6,122 bases of DNA from Candidatus Parcubacteria bacterium (GTDB lineage Bacteria > Patescibacteriota > Patescibacteriia > Patescibacteriales > UBA12075). The stretch is taken from positions 1 through 6,122 of the forward strand of contig JAGLLI010000156.1 in assembly GCA_023140595.1 (NCBI GenBank), read 5' to 3'. Under the pieces are notes generated by a model. The model saw only the letters and a program-made list of their open reading frames with translations. It was not told the DNA's origin and did no database searches. Each line of letters opens with the position of its first letter. Within the stretch, counting starts at the first letter, position 1. The translations under genes were made by a program, and so were the position numbers. Shown one piece after another: positions 1 to 5,031 of the stretch.

Positions 1-453
1 TTGGAATTGGCTGTGATAACCGATATGGCAGGGAAAATAAGCGCCAAAATATATGTTCAGAAGGGAATGGGCTATGTTACCGTTGAAAGCCGTGAGGAAA
101 AACAAGATATTGTAAATTATATAGAAATGGACGCGATTTTTTCTCCGGTTGTTTTAGTCGGAACAAAAATTGATAACGTTCGCGTCGGCAAGATGACTAA
201 TTGGGAGAAGCTGGTTTTAGATCTTAAAACAGACGGAACAATTACTCCGAAAGAGGCTTTTAATAGCTCGGTTGAAATATTAATTAAACAATTTTCAGCG
301 TTAGTGCCAAAAGAAAGCATAGAAAAAGAGACCGCAAAAGACAATAAAGATATTAAAGAAAATAAAGAAGAAAAAGAAGTTGAAAAAAGTGAAGAAAAAG
401 AAGATAAGCCTAAAGAAAAAAAGAAAAAGAGAGGACGGCCAAAAAAATCATAA
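1..453 (+). CDS. rpoA: RNA polymerase alpha subunit, 3' part (5' end outside window), lacking the C-terminal domain
   Basis: This is the C-terminal 150 codons of the alpha subunit, which dimerises to nucleate assembly of core RNA polymerase. Residues about 10-103 match the second half of the alpha N-terminal domain: the ISAKIYVQKGMGYV strand pair, the DAIFSPV segment, a V-R-V-G-K stretch, and LVLDLKTDGTITPKEAF leading into the dimerisation helix that ends at FSALV. The first base falls inside the gene. The TTG there is an internal leucine codon, and roughly 125 residues lie upstream by comparison with E. coli RpoA. After residue 103 the usual linker and helix-hairpin-helix C-terminal domain are missing. 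Residues 104-143 are almost all K, E and D, and the protein ends KKRGRPKKS, where RGRP (144-147) is the AT-hook core. No remnant of the missing domain fits in the 19 bases before rplQ. The family call is firm; a DNA-binding role for the tail is an inference. Confidence 0.96.
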   Translation: MELAVITDMAGKISAKIYVQKGMGYVTVESREEKQDIVNYIEMDAIFSPVVLVGTKIDNVRVGKMTNWEKLVLDLKTDGTITPKEAFNSSVEILIKQFSALVPKESIEKETAKDNKDIKENKEEKEVEKSEEKEDKPKEKKKKRGRPKKS

Positions 454-472
454 AGTAATTTAGCGAATAACT

Positions 473-823
473 ATGAGACATAGAATAAAAAAAACTACTT
501 TAGGCAGAAAAAAAGAGCCAAGAGAAATGATGTTAAGAAATTTAACATCAAGCGTTTTGATATATGAAAAAGTAAAAACCACCAAGGCAAAAGCAAAGGC
601 TGTGAAGCCATTGGTTGAAAAGGCAATTACCACGGCAAAAAAAGGTGATTTAACGGCAAGAAGATCTTTGATTGAAAAATTGCCTCAAAAAATGGCAATT
701 AAAAAAGCAATAGAAGTTCTTGGTAAAAAATATAAAGACAGAAAAGGCGGTTATACAAGAATTATTAATTTACAGCCAAGACAGGGCGACGGAGCTGAGA
801 TGGCGCGGCTTGAATTAGTGTAA
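473..823 (+). CDS. rplQ: 50S ribosomal protein bL17
   Basis: This is ribosomal protein bL17 of the large subunit. The 116 residues are close to the normal bacterial length, without the charged C-terminal extension seen in E. coli. Family signatures are present in order: MRHR at the start, LGR (10-12), the R-x-MMLRNL helix (17-24), VKTTKAKAKAVKPLVE (34-49), and GGYTRI (92-97) followed by a D-x-A-x-MARLELV ending. The ATG start is fixed by the invariant MRHR. It lies 19 bases after rpoA, the conserved order in the bacterial alpha operon, so the two are very likely co-transcribed. No Shine-Dalgarno-like sequence precedes the start; the upstream bases are AT-rich and the base before ATG is T. Truncation or frameshift is not seen. 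Confidence 0.97.
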   Translation: MRHRIKKTTLGRKKEPREMMLRNLTSSVLIYEKVKTTKAKAKAVKPLVEKAITTAKKGDLTARRSLIEKLPQKMAIKKAIEVLGKKYKDRKGGYTRIINLQPRQGDGAEMARLELV

Positions 824-833
824 AAAATATATT

Positions 834-1190
834 ATGGAAAAAATAACCAGAAAATTACATAAAATTGATGCCGAAGATAAAGCGGTCGGCCGTATCGCGA
901 CTGATATCTCTTTGATTTTGCGAGGTAAGAATAAGCCTGAATTTCAGCCTAATTCGGATTGCGGAGATATTGTTGAAGTTTTTAATATTAAAAAATTAAA
1001 ATTTACCGGAAAAAAGCAAGAGCAAAAAAAATATTATCATTATTCCGGCTATCCCGGCGGCTTAAAAGAAAAAAAGATGTCTGATTTATTAGAGAGTAAT
1101 CCGGGAGAAATATTATCAAGAGCGGTAAGAGAAATGCTGCCGCCGGTTAAATTTAGAAAAGCCATGTTGAGGCGCTTGATTATTAAATAA
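834..1190 (+). CDS. rplM: 50S ribosomal protein uL13, short C-terminus
   Basis: This is ribosomal protein uL13, an early-assembling large-subunit protein that binds 23S rRNA. Recognisable segments are DAEDKAVGRIATDIS (12-26), LRGK (29-32), the DCGD stretch (42-45), KYYHYSGYPGG (66-76, equivalent to YYHHTGHIGG in E. coli) and AVREMLPPVKFRKAMLRRL (97-115). At 118 residues it is about two dozen shorter than the E. coli protein. It stops where the others continue with the LKVYAG-type C-terminal tail. The reading frame is intact, so this looks like a lineage-specific shortening and not a frameshift. It sits 10 bases after rplQ and 4 bases before rpsI, consistent with one operon. There is no Shine-Dalgarno sequence upstream, only an A/T run. 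Confidence 0.96.
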   Translation: MEKITRKLHKIDAEDKAVGRIATDISLILRGKNKPEFQPNSDCGDIVEVFNIKKLKFTGKKQEQKKYYHYSGYPGGLKEKKMSDLLESNPGEILSRAVREMLPPVKFRKAMLRRLIIK

Positions 1191-1194
1191 AATT

Positions 1195-1647
1195 ATGCAA
1201 GAAGACAAAAAAACAAAAGATAATACAAAGAAAGACAAATCGGAAATTATTAAATTTAAAGGAAAATATATAAGCGCTATCGGCAGAAGAAAGACTTCGG
1301 TTTCCAGAGTTCGTTTATACAAAAAAGGCGATGGCAGGATTTTGGTTAATGAAAAAAAAGCAGATGCTTTTTTTACTCCTGATTGTATTTTAATTATCAA
1401 TCAGCCCTTAAAATTAACCGGGCATCTTAAAGATACGGATATATCAATATCATCAAAAGGCGGAGGAAAAAAAGGGCAAGCAGAAGCCGCTCGCCACGGA
1501 ATTGCCCGCGCTTTAATTTCTTTGGATGAAAATTTAAAACCTGCTATTAAAGCCAAGGGTTGGCTTACAAGAGACGCACGCAGAAAAGAAAGAAAAAAGC
1601 CCGGATTAAAAAAGGCGAGAAAAGCGCCGCAGTGGAGCAAGAGATAA
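1195..1647 (+). CDS. rpsI: 30S ribosomal protein uS9 with N-terminal extension
   Basis: This is ribosomal protein uS9 of the small subunit, whose C-terminal tail reaches the P-site tRNA. The core starts near residue 25 (YISAIGRRKTSVSRV, equivalent to YYGTGRRKSSAARV). It continues with the GDGRILVNEK loop (45-54), KGGG (88-91), GQAEAARHGIARAL (94-107), TRDAR (125-129), ERKKPGLKKARKAPQ (132-146), and the invariant terminal SKR (148-150). Ahead of the core are about 22 extra residues, mostly K, D, E and T, absent from E. coli uS9. No internal Met offers a shorter start, so ATG at 1195, four bases after rplM, is used. It lacks a Shine-Dalgarno sequence. A hairpin with a T-rich tail follows within about 30 bases, making this the last gene of the operon. 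Confidence 0.97.
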   Translation: MQEDKKTKDNTKKDKSEIIKFKGKYISAIGRRKTSVSRVRLYKKGDGRILVNEKKADAFFTPDCILIINQPLKLTGHLKDTDISISSKGGGKKGQAEAARHGIARALISLDENLKPAIKAKGWLTRDARRKERKKPGLKKARKAPQWSKR

Positions 1648-1676
1648 TGCTTATAGATAAATTTTAATATTCAAAT

Positions 1677-1711
1677 GAAAAACTGTTATATTTCGCAGTT
1701 TTTCTTTATTT
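1677..1711 (+). terminator. Intrinsic terminator of the rpoA-rplQ-rplM-rpsI operon
   Basis: A perfect 9-bp inverted repeat, GAAAAACTG (1677-1685) and CAGTTTTTC (1696-1704), encloses a 10-base loop and is followed by TTTATTT. It begins 29 bases after the rpsI stop codon. The stem is AT-rich, so it may be weaker than the two terminators further along the window. Confidence 0.7.
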
Positions 1712-1763
1712 CATAAAAGCTTAACAAAATTTTAAAATATCAGCCATTCTCCGATTTTAATGT

Positions 1764-1790
1764 TAATTATTGTATTGAATACAATTATTA
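1764..1790. promoter_or_regulatory. Candidate operator: odd palindrome ATTGTATTGAATACAAT with flanking pairs
   Basis: Bases 1769-1785 form a perfect palindrome of two 8-bp arms around a single central G. Four more pairs flank it beyond one mismatch (TAAT at 1764-1767 opposite ATTA at 1787-1790), so 12 of 13 positions pair. A one-base centre cannot fold into a hairpin efficiently, which favours a site for a dimeric DNA-binding protein. It lies about 210 bases upstream of the Nudix gene with no strong promoter beside it, so its role is uncertain. In DNA this AT-rich, chance symmetry is possible. Confidence 0.35.
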
Positions 1791-2000
1791 TTATCAAAAA
1801 ACTCCTGAAAAAAAATTAAATATTAAGGATATTAAAATTTGTGATTAGAATTTAATTTTACATTGCCTAACACCGAATATACGGTTTAGCTTAATACTCC
1901 ACATTTATTTTAGAGTGTTGCTCCGCAAAATTATATTTTAAAATAAATTCCGAAATTAGTATATTCGAGTTTATGATAGGTAAAACAAAAAATTAATTTT

Positions 2001-2480
2001 ATGCAAATAGAAAAACGTATTATTATTTGCGGAATAGTTTGCAATAACAAAAAAGTATTGCTTGGCAGAAAAGCAAAAGGTGTTCCTCCGTATCCTGATG
2101 TTTGGCATACATTAGGCGGCGGTGTAAAAGACATTGGCAAAGCCGAACAATTATTATTGAACAATGAGTATAATGACCGATATTTTTTAAAGGAGTTAGG
2201 CCGTGAATTAAAAGAAGAGGCCGGAATAAAAATAAGCAATCCGATAAATATTTGTCCAAAATATCGTAAAAATTCGCGCGATGCTATTACAGAAAATAAA
2301 TATGGCAATAAAACCCAGTATATTTTTTTAGAATATTTATGCGACTTGGATTTAAGCAACGGCGATGGCCGTCCAGGTGATGATATTGCAGAACTTCAAT
2401 GGGTTAAAATAGAAGATCTAAAGAAAATAAAACTCACGCCGCCAAGTTACGAGATGTACCAAGAATTAGGTTGGTTATAA
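2001..2480 (+). CDS. Nudix hydrolase with an interrupted Nudix box
   Basis: This is a Nudix-fold protein, a family that hydrolyses nucleoside diphosphates linked to another group, using Mg2+ held by the Nudix box. Residues 5-22 form the opening strands, and WHTLGGGV (35-42) begins the box. RELKEEAGI (68-76) supplies the catalytic REUxEExGU part with E69, E72 and E73 intact. In the canonical G-x5-E-x7-REUxEExGU spacing only 14 positions separate the first G from R. Here about 14 extra residues (around 49-62, including LLLNNEYNDRYF) lie between the halves. TQYIFLEYLC (105-114) and ELQWVKIEDLKKI (131-143) match the later strand and helix of the fold. The substrate cannot be told from the sequence. 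At 159 residues the length is normal. The start lacks a Shine-Dalgarno sequence. The next gene begins 25 bases later, suggesting a two-gene unit. Confidence 0.88.
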   Translation: MQIEKRIIICGIVCNNKKVLLGRKAKGVPPYPDVWHTLGGGVKDIGKAEQLLLNNEYNDRYFLKELGRELKEEAGIKISNPINICPKYRKNSRDAITENKYGNKTQYIFLEYLCDLDLSNGDGRPGDDIAELQWVKIEDLKKIKLTPPSYEMYQELGWL

Positions 2481-2505
2481 AACGATAAAAATTATTAAGA
2501 AAAAC

Positions 2506-3300
2506 ATGAAGCAGACAAAATTAATAGAATTTAAAAATGGTGATGGCAGTATTTTAAGAGGTATTTTTGTTTTTGGCAAAAAAACTGAAAAAGCGGTTTT
2601 GATGTGCGGGGGATTTGAGCGTTCAGCAACAACTGAAAAGAAATTTAAGGTTTTAGCTGATGAGTTGGCAAATCAAAATATCGCTTCTTTGCGCTTTGAT
2701 TATTCCGGATGCGGTTTGTCAGATGGTGATTTTGCCAGAATAACTGTTCAAAGAATGGCTAATGATTTTAGAAATGCTGTTAAAATTTTGCAAGAAAAAA
2801 TTGATTGCGAAAATATTTCAGCAGCTGTCCATAGTTTGTCTGCTTGCGTGGTCGCGAATTTAACCAAAGAATCGTTCTTTAAAAAAATTATTTTAATAGC
2901 GCCTGCTTTAAATCAAAAAGATTTGCTTCGTTATTGGTTTACAGTATCGGCAATGAAAAAAGAAAAGCCGAATGTAAAAATTACTTGGCAGAATTTTAGA
3001 AATTATTTGGATGAAAAAAAATTTCAAGCCGATTGCGCTAGAACAGATAAAATGACAAAAACAAATTATATTTCAGCTGATTATTTTTTGGAAAATAAAG
3101 ATAAGGATTATTCCGGTTTGTTGGCTGACAGCCGTAATGTTTTGCATATTCATGGCGATAAAGACGATAAAGCGCCGATTGAAAATTTGAATGTTGAATT
3201 TGAAAATAAAATCATTGTTAAAAACGGCGACCATGATTTGGAAAGACCTGATATGATTGAGCAGTGGATTTATAGAACTATTGACTTTATTATTAAATAG
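2506..3300 (+). CDS. Alpha/beta hydrolase (S33/esterase-like) with atypical nucleophile elbow
   Basis: This is a probable cytoplasmic serine hydrolase of the alpha/beta fold; no signal peptide or membrane segment is seen. CGGFERS (34-40) sits where the oxyanion-hole loop (often HGF) is expected. RFDYSGCGLSDG (63-74) matches the conserved FDYRGHGxSxG segment. The likely nucleophile is Ser110 in AVHSLSA. Asp220 in HIHGDKDDKAP is the likely acid, and His243 in NGDHDL is the likely general base, so the triad appears complete and in the right order. The elbow is unusual: the normal GxSxG reads VHSLS, with both glycines replaced. A cap-like insertion of about 70 residues (137-205) lies between the strand after the elbow and the acid loop. 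The substrate is unknown. The gene follows the Nudix gene by 25 bases. Its final codons overlap a promoter for the next gene. Confidence 0.85.
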   Translation: MKQTKLIEFKNGDGSILRGIFVFGKKTEKAVLMCGGFERSATTEKKFKVLADELANQNIASLRFDYSGCGLSDGDFARITVQRMANDFRNAVKILQEKIDCENISAAVHSLSACVVANLTKESFFKKIILIAPALNQKDLLRYWFTVSAMKKEKPNVKITWQNFRNYLDEKKFQADCARTDKMTKTNYISADYFLENKDKDYSGLLADSRNVLHIHGDKDDKAPIENLNVEFENKIIVKNGDHDLERPDMIEQWIYRTIDFIIK

Positions 3301-3309
3301 TGCTAGATT
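3281..3309 (+). promoter_or_regulatory. Promoter for the HAD-like gene: TTGACT-17-TAGATT with extended -10
   Basis: TTGACT (3281-3286) matches the -35 consensus at five of six bases. It is spaced 17 bases from TAGATT (3304-3309), which is immediately preceded by TGC as in an extended -10. The -35 lies inside the last codons of the alpha/beta hydrolase gene. Transcription would start near 3316, giving a leader of about 37 bases that opens with a small hairpin (TTGTTT 3316-3321, AAACAA 3327-3332) and ends with the Shine-Dalgarno sequence. Confidence 0.55.
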
Positions 3310-3339
3310 ATTATATTGTTTTAAATAAACAACAAACCC

Positions 3340-3347
3340 AAAGGAGG
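3340..3347 (+). promoter_or_regulatory. Strong Shine-Dalgarno AAAGGAGG, unique in the window
   Basis: AAAGGAGG ends five bases before the ATG at 3353, an ideal ribosome binding site that fixes that start. No other gene start in the window has even a four-base G-rich Shine-Dalgarno core at a usable distance. This makes the site stand out and hints that the gene follows a different expression style. Confidence 0.9.
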
Positions 3348-3352
3348 CAAAA

Positions 3353-4060
3353 ATGAAAAAGTTTTTAGCTGTTCATTCAAACAAATTATTTTTTGGCAAT
3401 TCGCCTAATTTTTATGAGTGGTTAGCGGATCAAAGAGGGCTACTAAAACAATATGAGCCATTAAAAGAAGGGTATAATCAAGGCAAGAAAGGTCCTGTAT
3501 ACTTAAGCAGCACATATTGTTTAACTGTTGTTGGATTAACACCTCTTGAACTTACAAAATATTGTACTAAGTACTTTGAGTTATTTTTTGACAGGATGGT
3601 GTTTAAACAAATTCAATATCTAAGCAGTATAGTTAAAATGGCAATATTTACATCTTATTCAGAAAAATTGTATAGACCTTTAGACGGCATCGTACATAAA
3701 ATATGCGGAGCAGAATATATTTTAGATGAATATGAAATAAAAATTGCCAATATAGACAATATACATCCACGAAAAGAAAATACAGAAAAGATTAGAAAAA
3801 AAATGAAAACGTTCGGTTTTGAAAATAATATTTTACCAGAACCTCCTGGGTTTGGAATGAGCGAACAATTAAGATACGAGATTGAATTGGGGTCTATAAA
3901 CATACTTCCAGATAGGTATGGATTGTTGGTTTTGTTAATACACGAGATGATGATAAATAATTTATCAAAAGATGATGTTATTGTTTTAGGCAAAGGAATC
4001 ACTGCGAAGCCGATGCATAAGGTTGCCGGACGAGTAATAGAAAGTTTGAGTGAAATATAA
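3353..4060 (+). CDS. HAD-like protein (phosphoserine phosphatase type) lacking catalytic aspartates; probable pseudoenzyme
   Basis: This 235-residue cytoplasmic protein has no signal peptide or membrane segment. Its layout resembles a subclass I HAD phosphatase. GLTPLELTKYCTKYF (61-75) looks like the helical cap. IVKMAIFTSYSEKLYRPLDGIV (93-114) fits the strand ending in motif II Ser/Thr (T100 or S101), followed by GAEYILDEYEI (119-129). PDRYGLLVLLIHEM (186-199) sits where motif III leads into a helix. DDVIVLGKGITAKPMHKVAG (207-226) closely tracks the motif IV pattern GDSxTDxPMLxxAG. The metal-binding aspartates of motif IV are replaced: GD becomes GK (K214) and TD becomes TA (A218). At the N-terminus, where DxDGT is expected, FLAVHSNKLFF (4-14) has no Asp. 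Homology is inferred from pattern only. If correct, the protein cannot use HAD chemistry and may bind a ligand or partner. It appears to be a one-gene unit with its own promoter, Shine-Dalgarno sequence and terminator. Confidence 0.55.
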   Translation: MKKFLAVHSNKLFFGNSPNFYEWLADQRGLLKQYEPLKEGYNQGKKGPVYLSSTYCLTVVGLTPLELTKYCTKYFELFFDRMVFKQIQYLSSIVKMAIFTSYSEKLYRPLDGIVHKICGAEYILDEYEIKIANIDNIHPRKENTEKIRKKMKTFGFENNILPEPPGFGMSEQLRYEIELGSINILPDRYGLLVLLIHEMMINNLSKDDVIVLGKGITAKPMHKVAGRVIESLSEI

Positions 4061-4087
4061 TTTTTTCGTCAACATTATTTTTAAATA

Positions 4088-4115
4088 GGGGTAGTGCCAA
4101 GCGCTGCCCTTTTTT
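4088..4115 (+). terminator. Strong intrinsic terminator after the HAD-like gene
   Basis: GGGTAGTGC (4089-4097) pairs with GCGCTGCCC (4101-4109) around a CAA loop. This makes nine base pairs, two of them G-U, and is followed by six T (4110-4115). It is the most GC-rich hairpin in the window and separates the HAD-like gene from the next operon. Confidence 0.92.
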
Positions 4116-4131
4116 ATTTGTATCGATGAAA

Positions 4132-4148
4132 TTTTGGAAATTCCAAAA
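4132..4148. promoter_or_regulatory. Candidate operator: perfect palindrome TTTTGGAAATTCCAAAA over the -35 box
   Basis: Two 8-bp arms (4132-4139 and 4141-4148) are perfectly complementary around a single central A. The left arm contains the whole TTGGAA -35 hexamer of the adjoining promoter, so a dimeric repressor bound here would block RNA polymerase. It has the same geometry (8+1+8) as the dyad at 1769-1785 but a different sequence. The single-base centre rules out a normal hairpin. Confidence 0.5.
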
Positions 4149-4161
4149 AATATGTTATAAT
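4134..4161 (+). promoter_or_regulatory. Promoter of the three-gene operon: TTGGAA-16-TATAAT with TGT extension
   Basis: TTGGAA (4134-4139) and a perfect TATAAT (4156-4161) are 16 bases apart, and TGT directly precedes the -10, giving an extended -10 promoter. Initiation near 4168 would leave a leader of about 20 bases before the ATG at 4188. This is the best -10 in the window. Confidence 0.75.
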
Positions 4162-4187
4162 ATATTTATAAATTTTTTATAATCCTC

Positions 4188-5027
4188 ATGCCTAACAAAA
4201 ATAACAAAATAAATATAATTGATTTTCTTTTGCGGGAATTTAATATCGCTGGTAATGGCGAAAAAGCGATTCAAATGATTAAAGCCAAGAAAATTCCAAA
4301 TAAGAAAAATAATCTTAAAAATATTTCGTCTTTATTGAGTGAGGTATTGTTTTATTTGCCTAAAGAAGAGAGAGCGGTATTAAAGGACAAAGACGAAATT
4401 GCCGCAAGCAAATGGTTTAATCTTCACAGCGAGGCTAAGGAATCGGTTTGCAGGCATTTGAAAAATGATTTTGAAAAAAATGAACTTAAAAAATTTGAAA
4501 AGTTTTTAAGCATTGCTCCAGCTAATTTTTTAAGCGCCAAAAGAATTGCTTTTACCGCTGCCGTTGCCGCGTCTTTTATTTTATCAATCGTGCTGGTTTA
4601 TTATCAGCCTGTTAGAGTTGAAAATTATGTTAATTTTATAGATAATAATTTTTTCGCGTTTTTGCAAGAGCAAAAAAAAGATTTGAGCGATGAAAAAATA
4701 GATGATTTTGCGCTTAATAAACATAGCGCTTTGGCTGTCGCGGCGGCAAAAGCTGTTTATATTGTAAAAAATGAAAGCGATTTTCATGATGGGGATATGA
4801 TAAAAATTTCGGAAAACGATTTGTTTGGCGAGATTGCAGACAGATTTGCGATAAATGAAAGTTTTGATAAAAACAAAAGAGCTATACCAGTAAATGTTGA
4901 ATCTGTGGTAGTTAAGGAAAGTAAAATATTTGCCTATTTTAAAAAAGTTATTAATATCCTAGAATTAAAACAAGAACGTTTATCATTAAGAATGCAGAAA
5001 AAATTATTAAATTTAATTAGCGATTAA
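4188..5027 (+). CDS. Single-pass membrane protein of unknown function, first gene of the operon
   Basis: I do not recognise this 279-residue protein. Residues 1-118 are charged, mostly helical in appearance, and lack a signal peptide; they include EVLFYLPKEERAVLKDKDE (52-70) and a Lys/Glu-rich stretch (91-106). One clear membrane segment follows at about 119-139 (IAFTAAVAASFILSIVLVYY), preceded by AKR, which predicts a cytoplasmic N-terminal half. Residues 141-279 would then lie outside. They contain an Ala-rich helix (HSALAVAAAKAVYIV, 179-193) and a basic amphipathic end. This topology resembles transmembrane anti-sigma or signalling proteins, but no defining motif is visible and that comparison is only about shape. 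The two following genes are spaced by 3-4 bases, so they are translated from the same mRNA. The start lacks a Shine-Dalgarno sequence and is preceded by CCTC. Confidence 0.8.
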   Translation: MPNKNNKINIIDFLLREFNIAGNGEKAIQMIKAKKIPNKKNNLKNISSLLSEVLFYLPKEERAVLKDKDEIAASKWFNLHSEAKESVCRHLKNDFEKNELKKFEKFLSIAPANFLSAKRIAFTAAVAASFILSIVLVYYQPVRVENYVNFIDNNFFAFLQEQKKDLSDEKIDDFALNKHSALAVAAAKAVYIVKNESDFHDGDMIKISENDLFGEIADRFAINESFDKNKRAIPVNVESVVVKESKIFAYFKKVINILELKQERLSLRMQKKLLNLISD

Positions 5028-5031
5028 TAAT

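Larger units (their letters stand above)
1648..2000. other. 353-base noncoding gap between rpsI and the Nudix gene
   Basis: Besides the rpsI terminator, this gap contains no credible gene. It holds a dyad (1764-1790, listed separately) and a small hairpin with a bulged C: CTAA (1867-1870) plus ACCG (1872-1875) pairs with CGGTTTAG (1882-1889). There is a perfect but AT-only 12-bp palindrome, TATTTTAAAATA (1934-1945). Promoter candidates for the Nudix gene are weak: TTAAGG-17-TAGAAT (1823-1851) and TTCCGA-18-TATGAT (1948-1977). The second would give a leader of roughly 17 bases. I see no tRNA, riboswitch or repeat array here. Confidence 0.6.

Noticed and set aside
1..3. TTG at the first base as a start codon for a short rpoA
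   Set aside because: The alignment places it well inside the alpha N-terminal domain, so the gene continues to the left of the window.
1675..1716. Thirteen-codon frame starting at the rpsI terminator
   Set aside because: It consists of the terminator hairpin itself and has no coding support.
1760..1819. Nineteen-codon hydrophobic peptide (MLIIVLNTIIIIKKLLKKN), reminiscent of small membrane toxins
   Set aside because: It has no ribosome binding site, lies over the palindromic dyad, and Ile/Leu/Lys runs arise easily from AT-rich noncoding DNA.
1829..1843. Fifteen-base sequence ATATTAAAATTTGTG repeated exactly at 5976-5990
   Set aside because: At this AT content one such match in six kilobases is about what chance gives. 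The second copy is merely the spacer of a promoter, and the first lacks equivalent -35 and -10 boxes.
1861..1930. tRNA or riboswitch in the gap before the Nudix gene, prompted by the small hairpin at 1867-1889
   Set aside because: No cloverleaf, TTC loop or known aptamer core could be built around it; it is one short bulged stem.
1931..2359. 142-codon open frame on the minus strand over the Nudix gene
   Set aside because: It lies opposite a clear Nudix coding sequence, has no recognisable motif, and its composition fits a shadow of the forward gene. The same applies to the other minus-strand frames opposite rpoA, rplM, rpsI, the HAD-like gene, the 4188 gene and the 5302 gene.
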